The position numbers and the translations under genes were made by a program. Below, piece by piece: positions 11,169 through 21,403 of a stretch of 64,000 nt of DNA. This DNA comes from JAMHWF01 sp048500255 (GTDB lineage: Bacteria > Pseudomonadota > Gammaproteobacteria > Burkholderiales > Burkholderiaceae_C). Numbering within the stretch: the stretch's first letter is position 1; every line of letters starts with the position of its first letter. The notes below the pieces were generated by a model that made no database searches, had not been told where the DNA came from, and saw only the letters and a program-made list of their open reading frames with translations. The stretch is from positions 62,001 to 126,000 of the forward strand of contig JASNYH010000009.1 in assembly GCA_048500255.1 (NCBI GenBank), read 5' to 3'.

Positions 11169-11172
<4 letters not shown>
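10411..11172 (-). CDS. ugpQ: Glycerophosphodiester phosphodiesterase
   Basis: The 253-residue cytoplasmic enzyme hydrolyses glycerophosphodiesters to glycerol-3-phosphate and an alcohol. The GDPD fold is evident from AHRGGGGLAPENTLAAF, ECDVKLSADGIAFLLHDTALERTT, NIEIKPT and a C-terminal VDGLITDAVDRF. The ATG at 11172 overlaps the ugpC stop by 4 bases (ATGA), so it is translationally coupled as last gene of the ugp operon. Its 3' end overlaps argJ tail to tail by 13 bp. Confidence 0.93.
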
Positions 11173-12254
<1,082 letters not shown>

Positions 12255-12264
12255 GCGAGGCGTC

Positions 12265-13116
12265 CTATTTTTCCGTGTCGACGAGGCCCTTGACGAACCA
12301 CTTCTGCATCGCGACGACGACGATCGCCGGCGGGATCATCGCCAGCAGCGCCGTCGCCATCACCAGGTTCCATTCCTGCTGCGCTTCGCCGCCCGCGATC
12401 ATGCGCTTGATGCCGATCACCACGGGATACATGCTCTCGTCCGTCGTCACGAGCAGCGGCCACAGGTACTGGTTCCAGCCGTAGATGAACTGGATGACGA
12501 ACAACGCCGCCATCGACGTCGCCGACAGCGGCAGCAGCACGTCCTTGAAGAAGCGCATCGGCCCGGCGCCGTCGATGCGTGCCGCTTCGAGCAGCTCGTC
12601 GGGCACCGTCAGGAAGAACTGTCGAAAGAGGAACGTCGCCGTCGCCGACGCGATCAGCGGCACGGTCAGCCCTGCGTAGGTGTTGAGCAACCCGAGGTCG
12701 GCCACCACCTTGTAGGTGGGCGCGATGCGCACCTCGACGGGCAGCATCAGCGTCACGAAGATGGCCCAGAAGAACAGCATGCGCAGCGGAAAGCGGAAGT
12801 AGACGATGGCGAAGGCCGACAGTAGCGAGATCGCGATCTTGCCGATGGCGATCACCAGTGCCGTGACGAGGCTGACGAACATCATGCGGCCGACCGCTGC
12901 CTTCGAGCCGGTGCCGGTGCGCGTACCCAGCAGCGCCGTCGTGTAGTTGTCGACCAGGTGCGCGCCCGGCACGAGCGGCATCGGCGCCTGCACGACCTCC
13001 TGCGCCGTGTGCGTCGACGCGACGAAGGTGACGTAGACCGGAAAGGCCACGATCACCACACCCGCCAGCAGGATCAGGTGCGCGAGCAGATCCAGGCCCG
13101 GTCGCCGCTCGACCAT
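12265..13116 (-). CDS. ugpE: sn-glycerol-3-phosphate ABC transporter, permease UgpE
   Basis: A 283-residue inner-membrane permease with six predicted transmembrane segments. The EAA loop that docks on the ATPase is visible as ELLEAARIDGAGPMRFF. It forms a heterodimer with UgpA. The start ATG overlaps the ugpA stop by one base (TGATG), showing tight coupling. Confidence 0.94.
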   Translation of the reverse strand: MVERRPGLDLLAHLILLAGVVIVAFPVYVTFVASTHTAQEVVQAPMPLVPGAHLVDNYTTALLGTRTGTGSKAAVGRMMFVSLVTALVIAIGKIAISLLSAFAIVYFRFPLRMLFFWAIFVTLMLPVEVRIAPTYKVVADLGLLNTYAGLTVPLIASATATFLFRQFFLTVPDELLEAARIDGAGPMRFFKDVLLPLSATSMAALFVIQFIYGWNQYLWPLLVTTDESMYPVVIGIKRMIAGGEAQQEWNLVMATALLAMIPPAIVVVAMQKWFVKGLVDTEK

Positions 13117-14003
13117 CAGTACGTCACCCTTTTCTCGATGTAGCGGAACTGCACGACGGTCAGCGCGACGACGATGGCCATCAGTACGACGGACTGCGCA
13201 GCCGAGCCGCCGAGATCGAGCGCCTTGAAGCCGTCATGGTAGACGCGGTAGACGAGGATCGAGGTGTCCTTGCCGGGACCGCCCTGCGTCGACGCGTCGA
13301 TGATGCCGAAGGTGTCGAAGAAGGCGTAGACGACGTTGATGACGAGCAGGAAGAACGTCGTCGGCGACAGCAGCGGCAGCTGGATCGACCAGAAACGCCG
13401 CCACGGCCGCGCGCCGTCGATCGCCGCCGCCTCGACGAGCGACTTCGGAATGCTCTGCAGCCCGGCGAGGAAGAAGAGGAAGTTGTACGAGATCTGCTTC
13501 CACACTGCCGCCATCACGATCAACGCCATTGCGTGGTCTCCGTCGAGCAGGTGGTTCCAGTGCAGGTCGAGCGTGCCCAGCGCATACGACACGATGCCGA
13601 TCGACGGCGCGAACATGAACAGCCACAGCACGCCCGCCACCGCCGGCGCCACGGCATAGGGCCAGATGAGCAGCGTGCGGTAGGCCGTCGCGCCGCGCAC
13701 GACGCGGTCGGCGAACACGGCCAGCAGCAGCGCCAGCGCGATGCCCGCCACCGCGACGAGCAGCGAGAACACGGCCGTCGTGCGGAACGACGCGACGTAG
13801 GTCTCGTCGGCCCACAGCTGGCGAAAGTTGTCGAGCCCGACCCACTCGATCGACGTGCCGAAGGCGTCGGACTGCTGCAGCGATTGCAGCAGCGCCTGCC
13901 CGGCCGGCCAGAAGAAGAACACGGAGATCACCGCCACCTGCGGTGCGAGCAGCGCCCACGGCAGCCAGCCGGAGCGGAAGACGACGCGCTTCTCGGTAGC
14001 CAA
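13116..14003 (-). CDS. ugpA: sn-glycerol-3-phosphate ABC transporter, permease UgpA
   Basis: A 295-residue permease of the MalF/UgpA type with six membrane helices and the EAA motif SLVEAAAIDGARPWRRF. The reading frame opens with TTG at 14003, reading TTG-ATEKRVVFRSGWLPW; the alignment with typical UgpA N termini (EKRVVFRS...LP) indicates that this TTG, not a later ATG, is the start. It lies 24 bp after ugpB and overlaps ugpE by one base. Confidence 0.93.
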   Translation of the reverse strand: MATEKRVVFRSGWLPWALLAPQVAVISVFFFWPAGQALLQSLQQSDAFGTSIEWVGLDNFRQLWADETYVASFRTTAVFSLLVAVAGIALALLLAVFADRVVRGATAYRTLLIWPYAVAPAVAGVLWLFMFAPSIGIVSYALGTLDLHWNHLLDGDHAMALIVMAAVWKQISYNFLFFLAGLQSIPKSLVEAAAIDGARPWRRFWSIQLPLLSPTTFFLLVINVVYAFFDTFGIIDASTQGGPGKDTSILVYRVYHDGFKALDLGGSAAQSVVLMAIVVALTVVQFRYIEKRVTY

Positions 14004-14027
14004 GGGGGCCTGGACTGCTGGCGTGCC

Positions 14028-15347
14028 TCAGCGCTTGTTCGCTTTCTCGAACCTCTCGAGTTGCTCGTTGCCGCGCCGCACGATGGCGTCGAGCGCCTCC
14101 TTGGCCGACTTCTTGCCCGCCCACACCTGTTCGAGCTCCTCATCTTCGATCGCGCGGATCTGCACGTAGTTGCCCAGGCGGATGCCGCGCGACTTGTCGG
14201 TCGTCTTGCGGATCATCTGGTTGACCGCCGTGTCGGTGCCCGGGTTGTCCCTGTAGAAGCCCGACTTCTCGGTCAGCTGGAACGCCGCCATCGTGATCGG
14301 CAGGTAGCCGGTGCGCTTGTGACTGGCCGACTGCACCTCGGGGCTCGAGAGGAAGTTGAAGAACGTCGCCACGCCCTTGTAGTCGGCCGGCTTCTTGCCC
14401 GACATCACCCACAGGCTGGCGCCGCCGATCACCGTGTTCTGCGGCGCGCCGGCGACGTCGGGGTAGTAGGGCAGGGTCGACAGGCCGAAGGCGAACCTGG
14501 CGTTCTTGCGGACGTTGCCGTAGAAGCCCGAGGACGTCGTGACCATCGCGCACTCGCCCGAGATGAACGTCGCCTCGGGCACGTTGCCGCGCCCCTTGTA
14601 GACGAACAGGCCCTGGCGCGCCATGTTCGAGAGGTTCTCGATGTGGCGCGTGTGCAGCGGCGAGTTGGCGACCATGCGCGCATCGAGGCCGGCCAGGCCG
14701 TTGCGCCGGGTCGCGAGCTCGACGTTGTGCCAAGTCGAGAAGCTCTCGAGCTGCGTCCAGCCCTGCCAGGCGGTGGTGAACGGGCACTTGTGGCCGCTGG
14801 CCTTGAGCTTGGCGGCGGCCAGCGCCACTTCGGGCCAGGTGGCGGGCAGCTTGTCGGTGTCGAGGCCGGCGGCCTTGAAGGCGTCCTTGTTGACGTAGAA
14901 GACGGTCGTCGAGCTGTTGAACGGAAAGCTCAGCATCTGGCCGCTGGGTGCCGTGTAGTAGCCGGCGACGGCCGGGATATAGGCGGCCGGGTCGAACTTG
15001 TAGCCGGCGTCCTTCATCACCTGGCCGACGGGCACCGTCGCGCCCTTGCTGGCCATCATCGTCGCCGTGCCGACCTCGAACACCTGCAGGATATGCGGCG
15101 CGTTGCCGGCGCGAAAGGCGGCGATGGCGGCAGTGAACGACTCGTCATAGCTGCCCTTGTAGGTGGGGACGACCTTGTAGTCCTTCTGGCTGGCGTTGAA
15201 CTCGCGCGCCAGGTCGTTGACCCACTCGTTGTTGACCGCTGTCATCGAGTGCCACCAGTGGATTTCGGTCTGGGCGTGGGCGGCGGTGGCCACCGCGCAG
15301 GCCGCGACCAGCGCGAGGGTTCGGACCAGGCTTCGTTGCGTGCGCAT
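14028..15347 (-). CDS. ugpB: sn-glycerol-3-phosphate ABC transporter, periplasmic binding protein
   Basis: A 439-residue solute-binding protein with a Sec signal peptide (MRTQRSLVRTLALVAACAVA then TAAHA, cleavage near residue 25) and the UgpB start of the mature chain TEIHWWHSMTAVNNEWVNDL. It captures glycerol-3-phosphate in the periplasm. An earlier in-frame start exists, but the ATG at 15347 gives a clean signal peptide and has GGAG 9 nt upstream. First gene of ugpBAECQ. No full Pho box was found upstream. Confidence 0.95.
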   Translation of the reverse strand: MRTQRSLVRTLALVAACAVATAAHAQTEIHWWHSMTAVNNEWVNDLAREFNASQKDYKVVPTYKGSYDESFTAAIAAFRAGNAPHILQVFEVGTATMMASKGATVPVGQVMKDAGYKFDPAAYIPAVAGYYTAPSGQMLSFPFNSSTTVFYVNKDAFKAAGLDTDKLPATWPEVALAAAKLKASGHKCPFTTAWQGWTQLESFSTWHNVELATRRNGLAGLDARMVANSPLHTRHIENLSNMARQGLFVYKGRGNVPEATFISGECAMVTTSSGFYGNVRKNARFAFGLSTLPYYPDVAGAPQNTVIGGASLWVMSGKKPADYKGVATFFNFLSSPEVQSASHKRTGYLPITMAAFQLTEKSGFYRDNPGTDTAVNQMIRKTTDKSRGIRLGNYVQIRAIEDEELEQVWAGKKSAKEALDAIVRRGNEQLERFEKANKR

Positions 15348-15532
15348 GTCGGGTGGCTCCGTGCAAGGGCGAGGGATGGCCGCGAGTATCGCGGCGGCGC
15401 ATGACACCGGTGTTTCTGGCAGACGGCACGGCGCCGGGCAAGCGGGGATTACCCCGCCGGCCGAGCCTCATGCTGCACTGCGTTAGGATTGCCCGTTAAG
15501 CGCACACGCAGGTGCTCCGGCGCCTGGAGCCG

Positions 15533-18500
15533 ATGAATGCACCGCTTCCCCTGACCGAGATGGCCGTTGCCGGCGCGGCCGCCGCCGGCGCCGATGCGCC
15601 GCCCCGCCTGCGCGAGATTCCCTACAACTACACCTCGTTCTCCGACCGCGAGATCGTCATCCGCCTGCTCGGCGCGCCGGCGTGGGATGTGCTGAACCGC
15701 CTGCGCGAGGTGCGCCAGACCGGTCGCTCGGCGCGCATGCTCTACGAGGTGCTGGGCGACATTTGGGTGGTGCAGCGCAATCCCTACCTGCAGGACGACC
15801 TGCTCGACAACGGGCGGCGTCGCCAGGCGCTGATCGATGCGCTGCACCACCGGCTGGGCGAGGTCGAGAAGCGCCGCACTCCGGCCGCAGACGCGGCGCG
15901 CGATGCCGCCGTCGGCGAACTGCTCGCCGCCGCGCGCGCGGCCGTCGAGCGCTTCGCGGCGCACTTCGACGAGGTGGCCGAGCTGCGCCGCCGCGCGCGG
16001 CGCGTGCTCGGCCGCCATACGGCGCGCGACAACATCCGCTTCGACGCGCTGTCGCGCGTGTCGCACGTCACCGACGCCACCGACTGGCGCGTCGAATACC
16101 CCGCCGTCGTGCTGACGCCCGACAGCGAGGCCGAGACGGCGGCGCTCGTCAAGGGCTGCATCGAGCTCGGACTGACCATCGTCCCGCGCGGCGGCGGCAC
16201 CGGCTACACAGGCGGGGCTGTGCCGCTGGACTGGCGCAGCGCCGTCGTCAACACCGAGAAGCTCGAGGCGATGACGGAAGTCGAGCTGCGCCGCCTGCCG
16301 GGCGTCGCAGCCGAGGTGGCGACGATCTGGACCGAGGCCGGCGTCGTCACGCAGCGAGTTGCCGACGCCGCCGAGCGCGCCGGCTACGTGTTCGCCGTCG
16401 ACCCGACATCGGCCGAGGCCTCGTGCGTCGGCGGCAACGTGGCGATGAACGCCGGCGGCAAGAAGGCCGTGCTGTGGGGCACGGCGCTCGACAACCTGGC
16501 GTCGTGGCGCATGGTCACGCCCGAGGCGAAGTGGCTCGAGGTCGTGCGCCTCGACCACAACCTCGGCAAGATCCACGACGTCGAGGTCGCGCGCTTCGAG
16601 CTGCGCTACTACGCCGCCGACGGCCGCACGCTCGAGCGCACCGAGCGGCTCGACGTGCCCGGCCGCACGTTCCGGCGCGAAGGCCTCGGCAAGGACGTCA
16701 CCGACAAGTTCCTCGCCGGGCTGCCCGGCGTCCAGAAGGAGGGCTGCGACGGCCTGATCACGAGCGCGCGCTGGGTCGTGCACCGCATGCCGGCGCAGGT
16801 GCGCACCGTGTGCCTCGAGTTCTTCGGCAACCCGAAGGACGCGGTGCCGAGCATCGTCGAGATCAAGGACTACCTGTTCTCGCTGTCGGCCGGGCACTCC
16901 GTCGCGCCGAGCGGGCCGGCGCCGGTGCTGTTGGCCGGTCTGGAGCACCTCGACGACCGCTATCTCAAGGCGGTCGGCTACGCGACGAAGAGCAAGCGCC
17001 AGGTCGGCGGCAACGGCCTGCCCAAGATGGTGCTGATCGGCGACATCGTCGGCGACGACGCCGACGCCGTGGCGCGCGCCACATCGGAGGTCGTGCGCAT
17101 CGCCAACAGCCGCGGCGGCGAGGGCTTCGTCGCCGTGTCGCCCGACGCGCGCAAGAAGTTCTGGCTCGACCGCAAGCGCACGGCGGCGATCAGCCGGCAC
17201 ACGAACGCCTTCAAGATCAACGAGGACGTCGTCATCCCGCTGCCGCGCATGGGCGAGTACACCGAGGGCATCGAGCGCATCAACATCGAGCTGAGCCTGC
17301 GCAACAAGCTCGAGCTGGTCGACGCGCTCGAGGCCTTCTTCGCCGCCGGCAGCCTGCCGCTGGGCAGGAGCGACGACGCCGGCGAGATCGCCAGCGCCGA
17401 ACTGCTCGAGGACCGCGTGCAGCAGGCGCTGGCGCTGCTGCGCGACGTGCGCGCGCAGTGGGAGTTCTGGCGCGCGAACCTGGACGCCGCCGATGCGGCG
17501 TCGGGGCGCAGCCACTTCGCGCTGCTGCAGGACCACACGCTGCGCGCGTCGTGGAAGGCGCAGCTCCGCGCGCCGCTGCAGGCTCTGTTCGCCGGCGCCG
17601 CGCTCGCGCCGATCGTGCAGGCCTGCCAGCGCATCCACGACGAGGTGCTGCGCGGGCGCGTCTGGGTGGCGCTGCACATGCATGCCGGCGACGGCAACGT
17701 GCACACCAACATCCCCGTCAACAGCGACAACTACGCGATGCTGCAGACGGCGCACGAGGCGGTGGCGCGCATCATGGCGCTGGCGCGCAGCCTGGGCGGC
17801 GTGATCTCGGGCGAGCACGGCATCGGCATCACGAAGCTCGAGTTCCTGACCGACGCGGAGATCGCCGACTTCGCCGGCTACAAGCGCCGAGTCGATCCCG
17901 ACGGGCGCTTCAACAAGGGCAAGCTGCTGCGCGAGCCCGGGCTGCACGCCGACCTGACGAACGCCTACACGCCGAGCTTCGGCCTGATGGGCCACGAGTC
18001 GCTGATCATGCAGCAGAGCGACATCGGCGCCATCGCCGACAGCGTCAAGGACTGCCTGCGCTGCGGCAAGTGCAAGCCGGTGTGCGCGACGCACGTGCCG
18101 CGTGCCAACCTGCTCTACAGCCCGCGCAACAAGATCCTCGCCACGTCGCTGCTCGTCGAGGCCTTCCTCTACGAGGAGCAGACGCGCCGCGGCATCAGCG
18201 TCAAGCACTGGCAGGAGTTCGAGGACGTCGCCGACCACTGCACCGTGTGCCACAAGTGCCTGTCGCCGTGCCCGGTGAAGATCGACTTCGGCGACGTGAC
18301 GATGAACATGCGCAACCTGCTGCGCAAGATGGGGCGCAAGAGCTGGCGCCCCGGCAACGCGGCGGCGATGTTCTTCCTCAACGCGACGCACCCGCAGACG
18401 ATCAAAGCGATGCGCAGCGCGATGGTCGGCGCGGGTTTTCGCGCCCAGCGCCTGGCCAACGACGTGCTGCGCGGCCTGGCGAAGCGCCAGACGGCGGCGC

Positions 18501-19468
18501 CGCCGGCCACGGTGGGACCGGCCCCGCTGAAGGAGCAGGTGATCCACTTCGTCAACAAGAAGATGCCCGGCGGCCTGCCCACCAAGACGGCGCGCGCGCT
18601 GCTCGACATCGAGGACAAGGCTTACGTGCCCGTCATTCGCGATCCGAAGGCGACGACGGTGGACAGCGAGGCTGTGTTCTATTTCCCCGGCTGCGGCTCG
18701 GAGCGGCTGTTCTCGCAGGTCGGCCTGGCGACGCAGGCCATGCTGTGGCATGCCGGCGTGCAGACCGTGCTGCCGCCGGGTTACCTGTGCTGCGGCTATC
18801 CGCAGCGCGGCAGCGGCCAGTACGACCGCGCCGAGAAGATGATCACCGACAACCGCGTGCTGTTCCACCGCGTCGCCAACACGCTGAACTACCTCGACAT
18901 CAAGACGGTGGTCGTCAGCTGTGGTACCTGCCACGACCAGCTGCAGGGCTACAAGTTCGAGGACATCTTCCCCGGCTGCCGCATCGTCGACATCCACGAG
19001 TTCCTGCTCGAGAAGGGCATCCGGCTCGAGGGCGGCGCGGGCGCCTATCTGTACCACGACCCCTGTCACTCTCCGATGAAGCTGCAGGATCCGATGAAGA
19101 CGGTGCGCGCGCTCGTCGGTGACGGCGTCGTCAAGAGCGAGCGCTGCTGCGGCGAGAGCGGCACGCTCGGCGTGACGCGGCCCGACATCGCGACGCAGGT
19201 GCGCTTTCGCAAGGAGCACGAGCTGCGCAAGGGCGCGGCGGCGCTGCGCGCGTCGGGCGGGCTGTCGGACGGCGGCAACCTCAAGATCCTGACCAGCTGC
19301 CCGAGCTGTCTGCAGGGCTTGATGCGCTACGGCGACGACCTCGACCACGGCCTGCTCGAGGCGGACTATGTCGTCGTCGAGATGGCGCGTCACCTGCTCG
19401 GGCCCGATTGGCTGCCCGCGTACGTGGCGCGCGCCAATGCGGGCGGCATCGAGCGGGTCTTGGTCTGA
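15533..19468 (+). CDS. Large FAD/FMN-binding and Fe-S oxidoreductase (DUF3683, D-lactate-dehydrogenase-like)
   Basis: A 1311-residue cytoplasmic-type protein. N-terminal about 130 residues match the DUF3683 region (REIPYNYTSFSDREIVIRLL). A PCMH-type FAD domain follows (about 190-390; VPRGGGTGYTGGAVPLD), then the FAD-oxidase C-terminal domain ending near HGIGITKLEFL. After that come two 4Fe-4S motifs (CLRCGKCKPVC near 841 and CTVCHKCLSPCP near 902), and two CCG-type cysteine domains (CCGYPQRG near 1086, CCGESGT near 1206). This is the arrangement of GlcD plus GlcF fused, as in YdiJ-type D-2-hydroxyacid dehydrogenases. The substrate is unknown. The ATG at 15533 was preferred to a GTG at 15512. 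Confidence 0.88.
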   Translation: MNAPLPLTEMAVAGAAAAGADAPPRLREIPYNYTSFSDREIVIRLLGAPAWDVLNRLREVRQTGRSARMLYEVLGDIWVVQRNPYLQDDLLDNGRRRQALIDALHHRLGEVEKRRTPAADAARDAAVGELLAAARAAVERFAAHFDEVAELRRRARRVLGRHTARDNIRFDALSRVSHVTDATDWRVEYPAVVLTPDSEAETAALVKGCIELGLTIVPRGGGTGYTGGAVPLDWRSAVVNTEKLEAMTEVELRRLPGVAAEVATIWTEAGVVTQRVADAAERAGYVFAVDPTSAEASCVGGNVAMNAGGKKAVLWGTALDNLASWRMVTPEAKWLEVVRLDHNLGKIHDVEVARFELRYYAADGRTLERTERLDVPGRTFRREGLGKDVTDKFLAGLPGVQKEGCDGLITSARWVVHRMPAQVRTVCLEFFGNPKDAVPSIVEIKDYLFSLSAGHSVAPSGPAPVLLAGLEHLDDRYLKAVGYATKSKRQVGGNGLPKMVLIGDIVGDDADAVARATSEVVRIANSRGGEGFVAVSPDARKKFWLDRKRTAAISRHTNAFKINEDVVIPLPRMGEYTEGIERINIELSLRNKLELVDALEAFFAAGSLPLGRSDDAGEIASAELLEDRVQQALALLRDVRAQWEFWRANLDAADAASGRSHFALLQDHTLRASWKAQLRAPLQALFAGAALAPIVQACQRIHDEVLRGRVWVALHMHAGDGNVHTNIPVNSDNYAMLQTAHEAVARIMALARSLGGVISGEHGIGITKLEFLTDAEIADFAGYKRRVDPDGRFNKGKLLREPGLHADLTNAYTPSFGLMGHESLIMQQSDIGAIADSVKDCLRCGKCKPVCATHVPRANLLYSPRNKILATSLLVEAFLYEEQTRRGISVKHWQEFEDVADHCTVCHKCLSPCPVKIDFGDVTMNMRNLLRKMGRKSWRPGNAAAMFFLNATHPQTIKAMRSAMVGAGFRAQRLANDVLRGLAKRQTAAPPATVGPAPLKEQVIHFVNKKMPGGLPTKTARALLDIEDKAYVPVIRDPKATTVDSEAVFYFPGCGSERLFSQVGLATQAMLWHAGVQTVLPPGYLCCGYPQRGSGQYDRAEKMITDNRVLFHRVANTLNYLDIKTVVVSCGTCHDQLQGYKFEDIFPGCRIVDIHEFLLEKGIRLEGGAGAYLYHDPCHSPMKLQDPMKTVRALVGDGVVKSERCCGESGTLGVTRPDIATQVRFRKEHELRKGAAALRASGGLSDGGNLKILTSCPSCLQGLMRYGDDLDHGLLEADYVVVEMARHLLGPDWLPAYVARANAGGIERVLV

Positions 19469-19908
19469 TGGCGGCGTCGGCGGGCTGCGAGCTGTGCAAC
19501 GCCGAGGGCGGTGTGCCCGTCGCACGCAGCGCGCGCTGGCGCGTCGTGCGCGTCGTCGATGCCGACTTCCCGGCCTATTACCGATTGATCTGGAACGAGC
19601 ACGTCGCCGAACTTTCCGATTTGTCGGACGGCGATCGAGCCGCCTGCATGGACACCGTCGCCGCCGTCGAGCGCGTGCTGCGCGAGCAACTCCGGCCGAC
19701 CAAGGTCAATCTCGCGTCGCTGGGCAACGTGGTGCCGCATCTGCACTGGCATGTGATTGCACGCTTCGACTGGGACAGTCGCTTCCCGCAACCTGTCTGG
19801 GCGCCGGTGCAGCGGCGCACCGAGCCGCCACCGGCTGCGCGCTTGGCCGCGGCGCTGCCGGAGCTCGACGACGCCGTTCGCGCGGCACTGGCAGCGCTCG
19901 CCGCCTGA
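19468..19908 (+). CDS. HIT family protein
   Basis: A 146-residue histidine-triad protein. The catalytic motif reads HLHWHVIARF, with LASLGNVVP before it. HIT proteins act as nucleotidyl hydrolases or transferases on AMP conjugates; the substrate here is unknown. A CELCN pair near the N terminus may hold a metal. The start overlaps the preceding stop as TGATG, so it is coupled to the large oxidoreductase. Confidence 0.9.
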   Translation: MAASAGCELCNAEGGVPVARSARWRVVRVVDADFPAYYRLIWNEHVAELSDLSDGDRAACMDTVAAVERVLREQLRPTKVNLASLGNVVPHLHWHVIARFDWDSRFPQPVWAPVQRRTEPPPAARLAAALPELDDAVRAALAALAA

Positions 19909-19922
19909 CGCGCCCAAGCCAA

Positions 19923-19943
19923 GACCCCGCCTCGGCGGGGGTC
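19923..19943 (+). terminator. GC-rich hairpin after the HIT gene
   Basis: GACCCCGCC pairs with GGCGGGGGTC (one bulged G) around a tiny loop, 15 bp after the HIT stop. There is no T-tract, so it may be only an attenuator or processing hairpin. Confidence 0.4.
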
Positions 19944-19954
19944 GAGGGCGGGGC

Positions 19955-19960
19955 TACACT
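19955..19960 (+). promoter_or_regulatory. Possible -10 element for DUF971-ubiE
   Basis: TACACT, 34 nt before the DUF971 ATG and just after the GC-rich hairpin. No good -35 box; call based on hexamer and position. Confidence 0.35.
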
Positions 19961-19994
19961 GCACGCTCCACCTGATTCCCGACTGCCTCGTGCC

Positions 19995-20411
19995 ATGGCC
20001 GGACTGACGACCGAGACGCCCCAACCGACCGCGATCACCGTCCACCAGCAGTCGCGCGTGCTCGAGATCGCCTTCAGCGACGGCGCGTCGTTCCGCATCC
20101 CGTTCGAGTTGATGCGCGTCTATTCGCCGTCGGCCGAAGTGCAGGGCCACGGGCCCGGCCAGGAGGTGCTGCAGACCGGCAAGCGCGCTGTCGAAATCGT
20201 CGGCCTCGAGCCGGTGGGCAACTATGCGGTGCAGCCCACCTTTTCCGACGGGCACGACTCGGGCATCTTCTCCTGGGACTACCTGTATCGGCTCGGCGCG
20301 CAGCAGGGCGACCTGTGGCGGCGCTACGAGCAGCGGCTGGCCGAGGCCGGCCTCGACCGCGACGCGCCGATGGCGGCGCCCAAGGCGGGCGGCGGCTGCG
20401 GTCATCACTGA
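19995..20411 (+). CDS. DUF971 (gamma-butyrobetaine hydroxylase-like N-terminal) domain protein
   Basis: A 138-residue protein made almost entirely of one DUF971 domain: LEIAFSDGASFRIPFELMRV, then VQPTFSDGHDSGIFSWDYL. The C terminus ends GGGCGHH, a Cys/His-rich tail common in the betaproteobacterial members. Function is unknown; related domains occur in iron-sulfur carriers and in hydroxylase N termini. It sits 20 bp before ubiE, a conserved pair, which suggests a link to quinone or Fe-S metabolism (inference). Confidence 0.88.
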   Translation: MAGLTTETPQPTAITVHQQSRVLEIAFSDGASFRIPFELMRVYSPSAEVQGHGPGQEVLQTGKRAVEIVGLEPVGNYAVQPTFSDGHDSGIFSWDYLYRLGAQQGDLWRRYEQRLAEAGLDRDAPMAAPKAGGGCGHH

Positions 20412-20431
20412 CACACGCAGCGGGCACGGCG

Positions 20432-21163
20432 ATGGGCGAGACGCACTTCGGCTTCGAGCAGGTCAGCGAGCACGACAAGGCGCGCCGCGTGCGCGGCGTG
20501 TTCGATTCCGTCGCATCGCGCTACGACTTGATGAACGACCTGATGTCGCTCGGCTTGCACCGGGCGTGGAAGGCCTATGCGGTCGCGGTGGCGGCGGTGC
20601 GCGAGGGCGACCGCGTGCTCGACATCGCCGGCGGCACCGGCGACCTGTCGCGCGCCTTCGCGAAGCAGGCCGGCCGCAGCGGGCGCGTCGTGCACACCGA
20701 CATCAACGAGACCATGCTGCGCCACGGCCGTGACCGGCTGCTCGACGAGGGGCTGGTGCTGCCCAGCGTCGTCTGCGACGCCGAGAAGCTGCCGTTCGGC
20801 GACGCGAGCTTCGACGTCGTGAGCGTCGCGTTCGGCCTGCGCAACATGACGCACAAGGAAGCGGCGCTGGCCGAGATGCAGCGCGTGCTGCGCCCGGGGG
20901 GCCGGCTGCTGGTGCTCGAGTTCTCGAAGGTCGCCGCGCCGCTGGAGAAGGCCTACGACTGGTATTCGTTCCGGGTCCTGCCGCGGCTGGGCCGCTGGGT
21001 GGCGGGCGACTCCGACAGCTACCGCTACCTGGCCGAGTCGATCCGCATGCACCCGGACCAGCAACAGCTCAAGACGATGATGAAGGCGGCCGGCTTCGGC
21101 CACGTCGACGTGCACAACCTGGCCGCGGGGGTGGTGGCGTTGCACGTGGGCATCAAGTGCTGA
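20432..21163 (+). CDS. ubiE: Demethylmenaquinone / 2-polyprenylbenzoquinol C-methyltransferase UbiE
   Basis: A 243-residue SAM-dependent methyltransferase that adds the C-methyl group in ubiquinone (and menaquinone) biosynthesis. Family blocks are visible: FDSVASRYDLMNDLMSLGLH, VLDIAGGTGDLS (SAM site), FDVVSVAFGLRNM and RVLRPGGRLLVLEFSK. The ATG at 20432 is 20 bp after DUF971. In many Betaproteobacteria ubiE is followed closely by ubiJ and ubiB; here those lie about 33.8 kb away beyond the EPS locus. Confidence 0.97.
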   Translation: MGETHFGFEQVSEHDKARRVRGVFDSVASRYDLMNDLMSLGLHRAWKAYAVAVAAVREGDRVLDIAGGTGDLSRAFAKQAGRSGRVVHTDINETMLRHGRDRLLDEGLVLPSVVCDAEKLPFGDASFDVVSVAFGLRNMTHKEAALAEMQRVLRPGGRLLVLEFSKVAAPLEKAYDWYSFRVLPRLGRWVAGDSDSYRYLAESIRMHPDQQQLKTMMKAAGFGHVDVHNLAAGVVALHVGIKC

Positions 21164-21378
21164 GCCGCCGTTCGCCCTGACGGGGCGCCGCGGCGGTCCG
21201 CGAGGCCCGGATCGCCGTCGCAGCGGGCCGCGGCATCCCGCGAGTCGGGTGAGTGAAACGCCTGTGGCGCACATTAGACTTTGCCGGTCGCCTGTCGAGG
21301 CAGTTCGAACGGGGGACGCCCGGCCGATCGTGCGCCCGAGTCGCTGCTGGCGTCCGGCAGGCGACGCCGGGCTTCTAT

Positions 21379-21391
21379 GTGACGGGGTCAC
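21379..21391 (+). promoter_or_regulatory. Inverted repeat just before epsE
   Basis: GTGAC-GGG-GTCAC, a perfect 5-bp inverted repeat ending 12 nt before the epsE ATG and overlapping the translation-initiation region. It could be an operator or a small mRNA hairpin; no regulator is identified. The rest of the 240-bp gap after ubiE shows no convincing promoter. Confidence 0.25.
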
Positions 21392-21403
21392 CAGGGTGCA
21401 AAC

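Noticed and set aside
15348..15511. Pho box upstream of ugpB
   Set aside because: Only one half-site (TGTCAT) is present on the minus strand; no second half at 11-bp spacing, so no Pho regulation is claimed.
15449..19525. A 1358-residue open frame on the minus strand across the large oxidoreductase
   Set aside because: Antisense shadow of a clearly coding gene with strong FAD and Fe-S motifs on the other strand.
21254..21290. Sigma-54 promoter before epsE
   Set aside because: TGGCGC and TTTGC are present, but the GG to GC distance is too long for a -24/-12 promoter.
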